From: an uncultured Porphyromonadaceae bacterium
GTDB lineage: Bacteria > Bacteroidota > Bacteroidia > Bacteroidales > Muribaculaceae
DNA: 48,331 nucleotides
Assembly: GCA_900544305.1 (NCBI GenBank)
Contig: UQUV01000023.1
Span: 1-48,331, forward strand
Reading direction: 5' to 3'
Part shown: one piece after another, positions 7,490-16,407 of the stretch
How the letters are laid out: each line of letters begins with the position of its first letter
How positions within the stretch are numbered: the first letter of the stretch is position 1
The notes under the pieces: model-generated
What the model was told of the DNA's origin: nothing
Database searches by the model: none
Seen by the model: the letters and a program-made list of their open reading frames with translations, nothing else
Position numbers and translations under genes: made by a program

Positions 7490-8628
7490 TTTTTTGAGAG
7501 TTCTATCAGTCGCACAATCTGTGCCACTGTCTGTTTTACATTTTCCAAAGTAAATTCTTTATTCATTGCCATTTCCAGGCTGACCGGACCGTTTTGAATG
7601 GACAGAACGGCATGAAAACCCGATTCCACGACTTTTTCGTAGGATTCGACACTGCCTCCTATCGCTACTACCGGAACATTTTGCGCCTGAGACATCGTAA
7701 GGATGCCGCTGAGCGCTTTTCCCATTGTGGTCTGGCTGTCAATGCGTCCTTCACCGGTAATGACCAGTGAGGCGTTGGCAAGAGCCTCCTCAAAGTTAGC
7801 CATTTTCAGGATGGTTTCAATGCCCGGCTGCAATTTGGCATTTAGAAAAGCCAATAGGCCGCCTCCCATTCCTCCAGCAGCACCTGACCCCGGAACGGAT
7901 TGAAGGTCTATGCCTTTGGTTTTGAGCACCACTTCCGCAAAATTCCGTAAGCCTTTGTCAAGATATTCTACGTCCTCTTTCGTTGCTCCCTTCTGTGGAG
8001 CATAGACATAGGCTGCGCCGTTTTGCCCATAGAAAGGGTTCTGCACATCGCAGACAACTGTAAATTCCGTTTCTTTGACAGCCTGACTTACCTGGCTTTC
8101 GTCCACACGGTTGATTTTTTGAAGGTCGGCTGTTTCGTTTCCTGACGCATCAAGAAAACGAAATCCCAAAGCTGTCAGCATTCCAACGGCTGCATCGTTG
8201 GTAGCGCTTCCGCCAATACCCATCACGATTTTCCGGCAGCCGAGCGAAATGGCATCAAGTACCATTTCGCCGGTTCCGAATGTTGTGGTTTGTCGAGGAT
8301 TTCGTAATGCTGTTTCTACCAGAGGCAGGCCGGAAGCCGCAGCCATTTCCATAATGGCCATGGAATGGTCGGCAGTCATTCTGTAAGCCACTTCCAGAGG
8401 GCGCATCAGCGGGTCATGGACAAGACATTCCTCTTTCGTTGCTGAAAGTTGTCGGCAAATAGCATCAGTGGTGCCTTCTCCACCATCGGCAATGGCAAAA
8501 ATTTCCACCCGACAGTCGGGGAGCAGGCGCAGTATGGACTCTTTTGCCGCTTCGGCAATTTCCATTGAACTTGCCGAGCCCTTGAACGAGTCGAATGCCA
8601 GTACAACTTTTGTCAGTTTTGCATCCAT
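7486..8628 (-). CDS. glxK: Glycerate kinase (GlxK/GarK family)
   Basis: 380 residues, the family's normal length. Landmarks are the N-terminal AFDSFKGSASSMEIAEA, the acidic ADGGEGTTDA loop, the GIGGSATNDAAVGML glycine-rich segment and SGAAGGMGGGLLAFL. It phosphorylates D-glycerate with ATP to 2- or 3-phosphoglycerate, which feeds glycolysis. It is cytoplasmic. It starts 10 bases after the stop of the second GH89 gene and overlaps the permease gene by 4 bases. A glycerate uptake/kinase pair is not a usual component of a heparan or mucin PUL. Confidence 0.94.
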   Translation of the reverse strand: MDAKLTKVVLAFDSFKGSASSMEIAEAAKESILRLLPDCRVEIFAIADGGEGTTDAICRQLSATKEECLVHDPLMRPLEVAYRMTADHSMAIMEMAAASGLPLVETALRNPRQTTTFGTGEMVLDAISLGCRKIVMGIGGSATNDAAVGMLTALGFRFLDASGNETADLQKINRVDESQVSQAVKETEFTVVCDVQNPFYGQNGAAYVYAPQKGATKEDVEYLDKGLRNFAEVVLKTKGIDLQSVPGSGAAGGMGGGLLAFLNAKLQPGIETILKMANFEEALANASLVITGEGRIDSQTTMGKALSGILTMSQAQNVPVVAIGGSVESYEKVVESGFHAVLSIQNGPVSLEMAMNKEFTLENVKQTVAQIVRLIELSKK

Positions 8629-8638
8629 TGTTATCCGT

Positions 8639-10792
8639 TTAGATGTTCTTGTATTTCGTTACAAGTTCCCTGGCTGCTTTGAGCGGATTGTCGTAGCCGA
8701 CAGAAGTGTTGGTCCACGGCGTTTCCACCCATTTGTCTTCCCATTCGTTCAATTCAGCTTGTCGGCTGGAGAAGTGAATGAGAATGCGCGGGATGTAGTA
8801 GTCTTTAATCAGGCCGCTCCAGAAACGAGCCGCATAGTCTTCCTGGAATCCGCCCCATGTTGTGATAAGGCGTTTGGCATCGGCTTCATATTTGTTTTTT
8901 TGAGCTTCGTTTTTACCCATATTACGGGCAAAATCTACCCATGACTGCAATTGCATGGTAGGGTGGGTCACCAGCAGACGGTCGATTTCTGTCAGCATTT
9001 CCACTACCTTTGTCAGGTTTGCGTAAGCTTCCGTCACATTGCCGGCTTCTTCCATCTGAAGTACTTTATTGTAGAGCTTGTCAGCTTTTACGGCTACATA
9101 GTAGGCCGCAACTTCTACAGCATCGTTTTTGTAAAGCTCAGAATTGCCAAGAGTTTCAGCTTCTGATAGGAACTGTTCCACTCCTGTCATAAACTCGTCG
9201 GTGAAATCCACTTTGCTGACACGGCGTTTGTCGGGAACTACGGTTTGCCATGTAAAACGCGGATACGAACGGAGGGCTGAATATGCACTGTTGTGGAATT
9301 TCTTCCATGCTGCCTTGACATTTTCCGGACATGTTCCGTAGCGTGCCGTACAATATTCGTCCATCCATGTGTCGAGGTTGATAGCTTCATCCGTCCAACC
9401 CATATCGGCAAGAAGTTCATAAACTATTTCATTGTTTTCCAGTCCTTCCGGTGCAGAGCCGAAACCAATCAGGTTACCCTTGTTTTTTGCTTTCAGCGCT
9501 TCGCTCGACGAGCTTGCATACATCGTCAGGTCGCCGGTCATCAGTGTTTTTCCTCCGAAGTTCGGCACATAGCTGAATATCCAGTTTTTGCCATAGAATC
9601 CGTTATGATTTTTCCAAGTCTGTTCTGTATGCCATACCCATTTCGGATAGTCGTTTCCGAGGTCAATAATAATCATTTTCTTGTTCGGCACTTTGCTCAG
9701 TAGCGCCTGCATGCTTTCCTTGTCCCAGAAGTGATGCTGATAGCCGAATGTCCAGCCTTGTGTCACCCATACGGCGTCCGGATTTCCGGCAACGATTGAC
9801 TTGTAGATGGATTCCCCGTAGTGGGCGAGAGTTTTCAGTTTTGCCGGTTTGTCGTTCGGGTCAACAGGCAATTCCATTTCATTGAAACTGTCAGACAGGT
9901 AATATTTATATTTTCCAAACTCTTTTTCCCATTCTTCGACAAAGAGTTTTCCGATTTTTTCAAAGTAAGGAGAATCGGGAGGGAGGACATAAGCGTTGAG
10001 GCTTTCGTCGAAACCGCCCCATTTCAAGTGATTGAATTTTATTTCCGGGTGTTGTTTTGCAAATTCCATCGGTACGAATCCTGCAAAAGTGGGAACTACC
10101 GGTTCCATTCCCAGCTCTTTCATGCGCGACAGGATTTTGTGTTGCAGTTCCAACTGCTGTTCCTGCCATTCATCGGTCAGCGGACCTGACCATTTGTTGA
10201 GGTTGCCCATTCTGTGCCAAGGCAGGTAGGCCGCCCCTGTGAAAAATTCGCGGATGCTTTCTTTGGAAAGCCCCATTTTCAGCCACACGCGTTCAGCAAT
10301 AGCTTCCATCGCTACGCTGGCCAGCGGCATGTTTACACCTCGCATTGCCATCCAGTCGATTTCTTTTTCCCAGCGAGCCCAGTCCCAATAAGGGGTTGTA
10401 TAACCGTAGGTGCAGACATTCAGAAAATAACGGTATTCGTAAGGTGAAGCCTGCTTGCCGCATTCGTAGTTAGCCCATTTTTCCGGCAGGTTCATGTGTT
10501 CGCCGCTCCATGTTTTCATTGAATGGCAAGCTTCGCGCAGATATTTATGAAATGCATAGCAAATTGCCACGCTGCTGCTTCCCGATAATTTCAGCTTTCC
10601 GTCGCGAGCGGAGATGGCGAATACGTCTTTACCTTTTTTAGTTGGAATAATTTTAAACTCGATGTCGTTGGCTCTGTTGCCAATTTGGCGTTCTATTACA
10701 GCTTTTGCGGCGGCAATGGTATTGTCGTTCGCCTGCAGTTGCATGGAGAATGCCAAAATTAAAAGAAAAAATGATACGAAAATGCGATACAT
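8639..10792 (-). CDS. Alpha-N-acetylglucosaminidase, GH89 (NAGLU family), copy 2
   Basis: 717 residues from ATG 10792, chosen because the signal peptide (MYRIFVSFFLLILAFSMQL) starts there; the longer reading from 10837 adds 15 non-signal residues. It has the same layout as the GH89 at 4073: NVCTYGYTTPYWDW, LPWHRMGNLN, acid/base E305 in DSFNEMELP, nucleophile E449 in FGSAPEGL. By eye it is well diverged from copy 1, so the duplication is old. It is exported and has no T9SS tail. A hairpin separates it from the beta-helix gene upstream. Confidence 0.93.
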   Translation of the reverse strand: MYRIFVSFFLLILAFSMQLQANDNTIAAAKAVIERQIGNRANDIEFKIIPTKKGKDVFAISARDGKLKLSGSSSVAICYAFHKYLREACHSMKTWSGEHMNLPEKWANYECGKQASPYEYRYFLNVCTYGYTTPYWDWARWEKEIDWMAMRGVNMPLASVAMEAIAERVWLKMGLSKESIREFFTGAAYLPWHRMGNLNKWSGPLTDEWQEQQLELQHKILSRMKELGMEPVVPTFAGFVPMEFAKQHPEIKFNHLKWGGFDESLNAYVLPPDSPYFEKIGKLFVEEWEKEFGKYKYYLSDSFNEMELPVDPNDKPAKLKTLAHYGESIYKSIVAGNPDAVWVTQGWTFGYQHHFWDKESMQALLSKVPNKKMIIIDLGNDYPKWVWHTEQTWKNHNGFYGKNWIFSYVPNFGGKTLMTGDLTMYASSSSEALKAKNKGNLIGFGSAPEGLENNEIVYELLADMGWTDEAINLDTWMDEYCTARYGTCPENVKAAWKKFHNSAYSALRSYPRFTWQTVVPDKRRVSKVDFTDEFMTGVEQFLSEAETLGNSELYKNDAVEVAAYYVAVKADKLYNKVLQMEEAGNVTEAYANLTKVVEMLTEIDRLLVTHPTMQLQSWVDFARNMGKNEAQKNKYEADAKRLITTWGGFQEDYAARFWSGLIKDYYIPRILIHFSSRQAELNEWEDKWVETPWTNTSVGYDNPLKAARELVTKYKNI

Positions 10793-10825
10793 AAAACGGT
10801 TTAGTATTTTAGGTTTGTATATGAA

Positions 10826-10881
10826 AATAGCTGCCATCTCCTCCTTTTATGGTTGCCCCATAGCCGGAGATGACAGCTATT
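10826..10881 (-). terminator. Hairpin between the beta-helix gene and GH89 (terminator or attenuator)
   Basis: Arms 10826-10841 and 10866-10881 pair over 16 bp with one mismatch around a 24-base loop. On the minus strand the second arm runs into TATTTTC. It lies just after the beta-helix stop, so it may cut expression of the four distal genes or stabilise the proximal transcript. Confidence 0.6.
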
Positions 10882-10894
10882 TGTTAGTTATTCA

Positions 10895-12460
10895 TTATTT
10901 TACGAATTTCAACACGCTGTTGCCTGCTTTTGCGATGTAGAGACCGGCTTGAAGGTCAGCTACAGAAACAGCAGCACCGGCTTCAACGGCTACAGTCTTG
11001 ACTGCACAACCTGTCATGTTGAAGATAGTCAGAGTTGTTGCTTCTCCGTTTACAACCAAGTTGTTGCCTTGTTTTGCTATTATTGTACCTTCGGCAGCAA
11101 CTTCATTTACAGATGATTGTTCTGTATATTCTACTGCACCTACAGCAGGAGTTGCAGGACGGGCATTTCCCAATTGGTCGGTAGTCGGGATTTCAACACC
11201 GTCGTAAGAAGCCAGACCTTTGCCGATAACGACACTTGCTTCGTCGATCATCGCAACTTTCAAGTCGCCGCTCAATACAGCTGTCATGTGAGAATATTCA
11301 GGATCGCCTTCGTCCCAAGGATTCTGTTCGGTTGCAGCGAAGATTTTGTCGGAACTGAAATCTATGAGTGCGTTATTATCGCTTGATTTCAATGCCTTGT
11401 AGAAAGAGTCTTCACTTGCAGCAAAGTAGTTGTTCTTGCAAACCGGTTTTACAGTTTGTGGCTGTTCTGCATCACCAACGATTTCACCGCCAAGATAGAA
11501 TGCCTTGACGTCGTTCAGACGGCTGTCGCCCCAAGGATCGAAATAGTTTTCAGCGAACAGGTTGTTAATCAATACCGGTTCCATTGAAGTTGTGGCTCTT
11601 GACCACAAGTTGATGGCACCCCCGTCGTCGCTTGTCACGATGTTTGTGATATTGCCTATGAATGTATTGTTAACGATTACCGGTTTGAATACACCGGCAG
11701 TTTCTGCTGTCTGCATATAGAGTGCACCGCCACGGTCGTTGATAGTGTTGTTTGCAAATGTACAGTTGGCAATGTAGACGGTCGGCACAGAACCTTTGCC
11801 TGAGCGTACGTTTACAGCGATTGCACCGCCTGATACGGCTTCATTCATATGGAATGTAGAGTTAACGACTTTCAAAGAAGGTGCAGTTGCAGAACTTTGG
11901 TACAAGCAGACAGCTCCACCACCGTATGAACCCATTGCTTTGTTCTTTTCAAAAAGACAGCCGTCAACAACAATATCACCGCCGCCAGCACGAACAACTG
12001 AACCGTTGTTTCCTGTTTCGTTTTTCGGGTCGCGGTTGCTGTCGAATACACAGCCATTAAGTGTCAGTTTTGTACCATCACCGGTTGTAAAGGCAATGCC
12101 TTTGAATCCTGTCAGTTTCAAATTGTTTACAGTTACATTGGCAGTTCCGCTCAATGCCAGGAAGTTGGTATTTCCTTTGATGGTCACCATAGTGTTGTTT
12201 TTCTTGTTGATACCGTCAAAAACAACTTGCTTGCCGCTCAATTTGAAGCCGATACATTCTTCGGCGCTGTAATCGAGTGTTTCTCCGTCGAAATTAAATT
12301 CAATAGTGGTCAATTCTCCGTCAGGAATGTTTGCCATTACGTTCAACAAAGAGCCTTCCGTTGCGGCGTTCATTTCTGGACTAGTCACTTGCAGTGTTGC
12401 TGCTGACATTGTTCCTGCAAACAGTGCGAATGCAGAAACGAGAAAAGTAAATTTTTTCAT
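10895..12460 (-). CDS. Secreted right-handed beta-helix protein with T9SS-type C-terminal tail
   Basis: 521 residues. Signal peptide 1-20. Residues about 95-330 form a parallel beta-helix of Pmp/pectate-lyase-like rungs with recurring GGA(I/V) and NNTF/NCTF motifs. The last 70 residues or so (VNGEATTLTIFNMTGCAV to the final LKFVK) match the pattern of the T9SS type A sorting domain. T9SS export and surface attachment follow from family knowledge. The fold suits polysaccharide binding or cleavage, but no catalytic motif can be assigned. It starts 12 bases after the EEP gene upstream and belongs to the same operon. Confidence 0.82.
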   Translation of the reverse strand: MKKFTFLVSAFALFAGTMSAATLQVTSPEMNAATEGSLLNVMANIPDGELTTIEFNFDGETLDYSAEECIGFKLSGKQVVFDGINKKNNTMVTIKGNTNFLALSGTANVTVNNLKLTGFKGIAFTTGDGTKLTLNGCVFDSNRDPKNETGNNGSVVRAGGGDIVVDGCLFEKNKAMGSYGGGAVCLYQSSATAPSLKVVNSTFHMNEAVSGGAIAVNVRSGKGSVPTVYIANCTFANNTINDRGGALYMQTAETAGVFKPVIVNNTFIGNITNIVTSDDGGAINLWSRATTSMEPVLINNLFAENYFDPWGDSRLNDVKAFYLGGEIVGDAEQPQTVKPVCKNNYFAASEDSFYKALKSSDNNALIDFSSDKIFAATEQNPWDEGDPEYSHMTAVLSGDLKVAMIDEASVVIGKGLASYDGVEIPTTDQLGNARPATPAVGAVEYTEQSSVNEVAAEGTIIAKQGNNLVVNGEATTLTIFNMTGCAVKTVAVEAGAAVSVADLQAGLYIAKAGNSVLKFVK

Positions 12461-12471
12461 AAGTAAATGAT

Positions 12472-13494
12472 TTAATAAAAAAAGAATTTATAAGTGTGTT
12501 TTTGTTTATGTGTTCCAACTTGGATAAAGTAGATGCTAGACATGCTGTTTTGAGGCATGTCGACGTTCTGTTCATTTGCAACCTGAGCGGCAAGAATAGC
12601 TTTCCCGTACAGGTCATAGACTGTGACAGGAACAGATTCTGTCAGTCCACTCAGGCGAAAGCCTGTGGCTGTTGTCGACAATCGGATATCATCATTCTCC
12701 ACAGCTGTTGCTGAACTCGCTTTTTTTGCCAGTTTTATCATAACCGGCAAATGGTCGGAAACATCCGGCAGTTCCAATCCTTCCGTTTCAGCAATGTAGC
12801 TGTCAGTCACATCATATTTTACAGCTTCGCGGAAATTACTGTAGCAAAGCAGCATGTCGATACATGATTCCGGAGCTTCGGCTGGATATGTGTATTCGTT
12901 GATGTCGTTTAGAATTTTGAATCCGTTGTTCTTGAATGTGACGATAGCGCGGTAGGTGGGTTTTGCATTGAAATCGCCGGCAATAAAGACTGTCTTGTCG
13001 CTATTGAGGGCAAAATCAACAGCCCAGTCGGTTGCCACATCACGGTCGTCAGCGTTCAGTGAATAGTGAGTCGACATGAAGAAAAAGTCATTGAATTCGG
13101 CAATGATGAAACCTCTGTCCTCCTTGTCGGTGCTGTTTGCTCCACGTTCCACTCGGTGTGTGTCCACTGAAAGAGGCTTTTCTTTAGACAGCAGACCGAT
13201 GCCGTAATAAGTGCCGACTAACGGGAAGAATTCATAGTTCATTCCCGTAGCTTCAGCGAGTTCTTCCAGATAATTGTGCTTTAGGCCGAGAAAAGTGCGG
13301 TTGTCCACTTCCTGCAAGGCTACAATGTCCGGGCTCTGCTGATTGATGACTTTTGCGATGTCGGCAAGACGGGAGTCTGTCATGCCGTGACCTTTGATAT
13401 TGTAAGTCATTACGTCCACCGTTTCTTCGTTTTTGGCAAACAATGGTAATGTAGATATTAAAAGTATTACAGATAAAAATTTAGAGATATTCAT
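12472..13494 (-). CDS. Secreted EEP-fold hydrolase with T9SS-type tail (EEP 4)
   Basis: 340 residues. Signal peptide to about residue 20. The EEP domain (about 24-255) has all core motifs: MTYNIKGHG, DIVALQEVDNR (metal Glu), FIAGDFNAKPT (catalytic Asp/Asn), CIDMLLCYS and VSDHLPVMI (general-base Asp-His). About 75 C-terminal residues (TATGFRLSGLTESVPVTVY to KFFFY) look like a T9SS sorting domain. EEP enzymes are Mg-dependent phosphodiesterases or phosphatases that include DNase I, sphingomyelinase and inositol phosphatases; the substrate here is unknown. It is more distant from the other three EEP proteins and the only one with a T9SS-like tail. Confidence 0.88.
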   Translation of the reverse strand: MNISKFLSVILLISTLPLFAKNEETVDVMTYNIKGHGMTDSRLADIAKVINQQSPDIVALQEVDNRTFLGLKHNYLEELAEATGMNYEFFPLVGTYYGIGLLSKEKPLSVDTHRVERGANSTDKEDRGFIIAEFNDFFFMSTHYSLNADDRDVATDWAVDFALNSDKTVFIAGDFNAKPTYRAIVTFKNNGFKILNDINEYTYPAEAPESCIDMLLCYSNFREAVKYDVTDSYIAETEGLELPDVSDHLPVMIKLAKKASSATAVENDDIRLSTTATGFRLSGLTESVPVTVYDLYGKAILAAQVANEQNVDMPQNSMSSIYFIQVGTHKQKHTYKFFFY

Positions 13495-13509
13495 AGTTTC
13501 TGTTTGTTT

Positions 13510-15525
13510 TTATTGAGGGTTGTCTGTTGCCAATACTTCTGAGGGTGTGTCGTTTTGTTTCCAAAATGGAAACATGGATATTCTCAGCGTCGTACGTCCA
13601 TAGGGAATCAGTTCTATAGCTTCTGCTTGAAGACCGTTAAGTGCATAAATCATGGAACCACGTTCGGGTAGGGCGGGTGTGACGGGAACAATGATTTTTT
13701 CGCCACCTTCGCATTCAATGATGCGATAGTCGTATGTCCAGTTTTTATAATAAAAAGCTGGTACTCGGATTTTTAATGGTGACTCCTTCGTTGTCCAAGG
13801 ATTGCTGCCCAAAGGAAGTGCTTTCTCATCAATCACGAAATTTGTGTCTGCCTCATTGGCAATACCAAGAATGAAGTTCCATCGTGAGGATGCTTCCATT
13901 GTGTAGCCTTTGTAACTTTCTTTCTGAAGTTTTGGTGTCAGTACGTCTATTTGGTTGACTTGGCCGTCAACTGGTAATGCCATTAGTAGTGGACCGTAGC
14001 GAAGCACCATTGCATCTGTGTCCCAACGTTCATATTGTGCCGTTTTAGGAAAATCAAGTTCAATGATGTCACCTCTTTTGAATTGTCGATCAAGGCAAAA
14101 CAGTGTTCCCGGATGGGCTTGTTGTTTGATTTGTTTTCCGTTGATACTTATTTTGGGATTTGTACACCATGATGGTATGCGTAGATATAGTTGAAATTTA
14201 GCATTACCTTGTTCTACGCTAAGTGTTACTTTATTTCCAAATGGATAGTTTGATTTTTCTCGGATTTTAACGATTTTTCCATCAATTATATGTTCTACCG
14301 CTCCCGGGCCATACAACATTTTATATAGCCTGCATTTTGGGCCCTCAAACCATTGAGAACCAGCATATATCGGAAGCATGCGATTTAGGTTACCAGTGCA
14401 ACACGGCGGGCGATGGATTTGTCGATAGGCCATGCGGCTGTTGTCGTAGGTTGATATGTGGCTTGAATGGTTGGAACATACAACTTGATTGCACGCTGTA
14501 TAATATTGGTGTGCATCGAATGATTTGGTGATACCTCCCATGCCTGCATTGAAAAGAGCAGCTTCGATACGGTCGGCATACTGTGGTTTTTTGGTAGCTC
14601 GAAGCATATAGTTGCATGTCCACATATAATCGACTACATCGCACATTTCGTGTACGTTCCGTGATGTATTTCCAGACAAACCTTCTTCTCCACTCGGTAC
14701 TCCATCTGGCAACATATTGTAAAAGTCTATTTTTTTAAGAGCATTGTCGACCATTTTTAAATAGTTCTCATCACCTGTAAATTCATAGAAAAAAACGGGA
14801 ATTTTCAATGTTTCTAGGAATGTTACAGTATGAATCTCTGTCCGGTCGGCTGATGCAAATTGCTCCAATGCTGCTTTCAAAGACTGATTAGGTGAGAATT
14901 CGTTGTTGGCTAATGACAAAGCTTTATCTTTGAAATACTTGTCGGATGTTACCCGATAGAGCCAAGCCAGCGTCTCGATATTGCACAAATCGCGTCCAAA
15001 ATACTGGATAGTATCGTTTTCATAATGGCGTTTCAGACTTGAAAGTATTTCAGCATTTTTTGTAGTTTCATATTCGGCCATCCATGCACGAAAAAAAACG
15101 CTATGAGGCCAGCGGCACATATCGCCAGAAGCCAATGTCGGTTCAATGATTCCTTCTGGTGAAACTTTAGCCATAGTATTATATATGGCTTTTCTGGATT
15201 TGTTAATTAAAGAGTCTGATCGCAATAATAATCCTAAACGCAGTATTCCGTCGTAGAAGTAAGCTGTTTGTTCATAAGGTACCCAAAAGCCTTCCATTTT
15301 TCCGTTTTTGTTGCGAAGAAATGGTTTGCTTCCCCAGCCTCCTTGAGTAAAAGGAAAACCATAGTTATCCATTTTCCCAGAAAAATGAGACTCTTGAAGA
15401 TGCATCATGTCCAATAACCATCCATCTGGAGTGATGCGGTTTAGGTTAATTCCTGACAGCATGTTTTGAGCATCGGTGATTAACGAAATGCCTGACAATA
15501 TTAATATGAGAAGCAGTTTACGCAT
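13510..15525 (-). CDS. GH127-like glycoside hydrolase (DUF1680, beta-L-arabinofuranosidase-type)
   Basis: 671 residues with a signal peptide (cleaved near TDAQ). The helical (alpha/alpha)6 barrel spans roughly 30-420, followed by beta domains. The residues that bind zinc and catalyse in GH127 appear to be kept: E293 and C295 in HEMCDV, and the adjacent pair C375-C376 in RPPCCTGN. Characterised GH127 members remove beta-L-arabinofuranose, but the family is broad, so another furanose or pentose is possible. It lies between two EEP genes in the operon. By eye it and EEP 3 are more A+T-rich than the surrounding genes, a hint of later arrival. Confidence 0.85.
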   Translation of the reverse strand: MRKLLLILILSGISLITDAQNMLSGINLNRITPDGWLLDMMHLQESHFSGKMDNYGFPFTQGGWGSKPFLRNKNGKMEGFWVPYEQTAYFYDGILRLGLLLRSDSLINKSRKAIYNTMAKVSPEGIIEPTLASGDMCRWPHSVFFRAWMAEYETTKNAEILSSLKRHYENDTIQYFGRDLCNIETLAWLYRVTSDKYFKDKALSLANNEFSPNQSLKAALEQFASADRTEIHTVTFLETLKIPVFFYEFTGDENYLKMVDNALKKIDFYNMLPDGVPSGEEGLSGNTSRNVHEMCDVVDYMWTCNYMLRATKKPQYADRIEAALFNAGMGGITKSFDAHQYYTACNQVVCSNHSSHISTYDNSRMAYRQIHRPPCCTGNLNRMLPIYAGSQWFEGPKCRLYKMLYGPGAVEHIIDGKIVKIREKSNYPFGNKVTLSVEQGNAKFQLYLRIPSWCTNPKISINGKQIKQQAHPGTLFCLDRQFKRGDIIELDFPKTAQYERWDTDAMVLRYGPLLMALPVDGQVNQIDVLTPKLQKESYKGYTMEASSRWNFILGIANEADTNFVIDEKALPLGSNPWTTKESPLKIRVPAFYYKNWTYDYRIIECEGGEKIIVPVTPALPERGSMIYALNGLQAEAIELIPYGRTTLRISMFPFWKQNDTPSEVLATDNPQ

Positions 15526-15532
15526 ACAGCTT

Positions 15533-16312
15533 TTATTTTACATATTCTAAATCGGTGACTATTGGCAAGTGGTCTGATAGTAGAGAGTTTATGGTCTGTG
15601 TATTTACTACTTTCCACCCCTTCATTGGGCGAACGAAAATATGGTCTATTTTAATGATTGGTTTCCATGCAGGGTAAGTCATATCAGAATTTGTAACAGG
15701 TAGCCAGCTATTATTCATAATTTCGACGATTGCTTTTGAATAATGTCTGGCATTGAAATCTCCTCCAAGAATTATTGGATAAGTTTTATCTTTAAAATGA
15801 GAGCAAAGAAATTCTGCTTGTAGGTTTCTGGTATTTTCTGTTGATACCTCTAGATGTGTTGATGCAAATATAATGGTATCACCGTCCATGTCAAAGATAC
15901 CTTCCAAAAGGGCTCGTTGTTCTTTTTTTTCTGGGTTGGGAAGCAGTATTTTCTCGACTTTTAAATAAGGATATTTTGAAAGTATCCCGATACCTTCGTA
16001 GCCACCTCCGTAGTCAATAGTTTTACCGTAGAGACCGAACATACCCGTTTGATAGGCAAGTGTACTCACAAAATCTTTTCCTTTTTGATGTGGCGCTATT
16101 TTTCGGTTAGTGTGAACGTCTACTTCTTGGAGCGCTACAAAGTCAGGCTTGAAGGCACGGATATGTGCAGCAAGGTCTTCCAATGAAGCAAGTTCTCCCA
16201 AACGAAGATTGTAGGTCATGACTTTGACGTGTATTGTATCTTGTTGAGCCGATGCTATTGTGAAAGACAGTAGAGTAACTGCAGTAAGGAGCATTTTTTT
16301 TAATACATTCAT
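15533..16312 (-). CDS. Secreted EEP-fold hydrolase (EEP 3), duplicate of the next gene
   Basis: 259 residues, signal peptide ending near ASAQ. All EEP motifs are present: MTYNLRLGE, DFVALQEVDV, FASTHLEVS, ILGGDFNARHY, KIDHIFVRP, LLSDHLPIV. It is the same length as the protein at 16408 and roughly three quarters or more identical by eye, including signal peptide and last residues. A remnant of a third EEP gene lies just upstream, so the gene arose by tandem duplication. The likely activity is phosphodiester or phosphomonoester hydrolysis in the periplasm or at the surface. It ends 7 bases before the GH127-like gene. Confidence 0.88.
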   Translation of the reverse strand: MNVLKKMLLTAVTLLSFTIASAQQDTIHVKVMTYNLRLGELASLEDLAAHIRAFKPDFVALQEVDVHTNRKIAPHQKGKDFVSTLAYQTGMFGLYGKTIDYGGGYEGIGILSKYPYLKVEKILLPNPEKKEQRALLEGIFDMDGDTIIFASTHLEVSTENTRNLQAEFLCSHFKDKTYPIILGGDFNARHYSKAIVEIMNNSWLPVTNSDMTYPAWKPIIKIDHIFVRPMKGWKVVNTQTINSLLSDHLPIVTDLEYVK

Positions 16313-16407
16313 GATGTCTTTAATTATTTAAGAGTTAATGCTGAAACAATGGGTTAGTGGTCTGAAGCTATTGTTACAACGGTTATGTGAAATGGCAGTA
16401 AATGCAT
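16313..16407 (-). pseudogene. Remnant of the 3' end of an EEP gene (tandem-duplication scar)
   Basis: These 95 bases are about 80 percent identical by eye to 17188-17288, which holds the last 30 or so codons of the EEP lipoprotein gene and its short spacer. Shared blocks include GTTAATGC, TGGTCTGAAG and CAGTAAATGCATTT. One inserted base near the old stop and a six-base deletion break the frame. The match ends at AAATGCATTT, after which the sequence is that of the EEP 2 3' end. It marks the join made when the unit (EEP 1 tail plus EEP 2) was copied. Confidence 0.85.
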
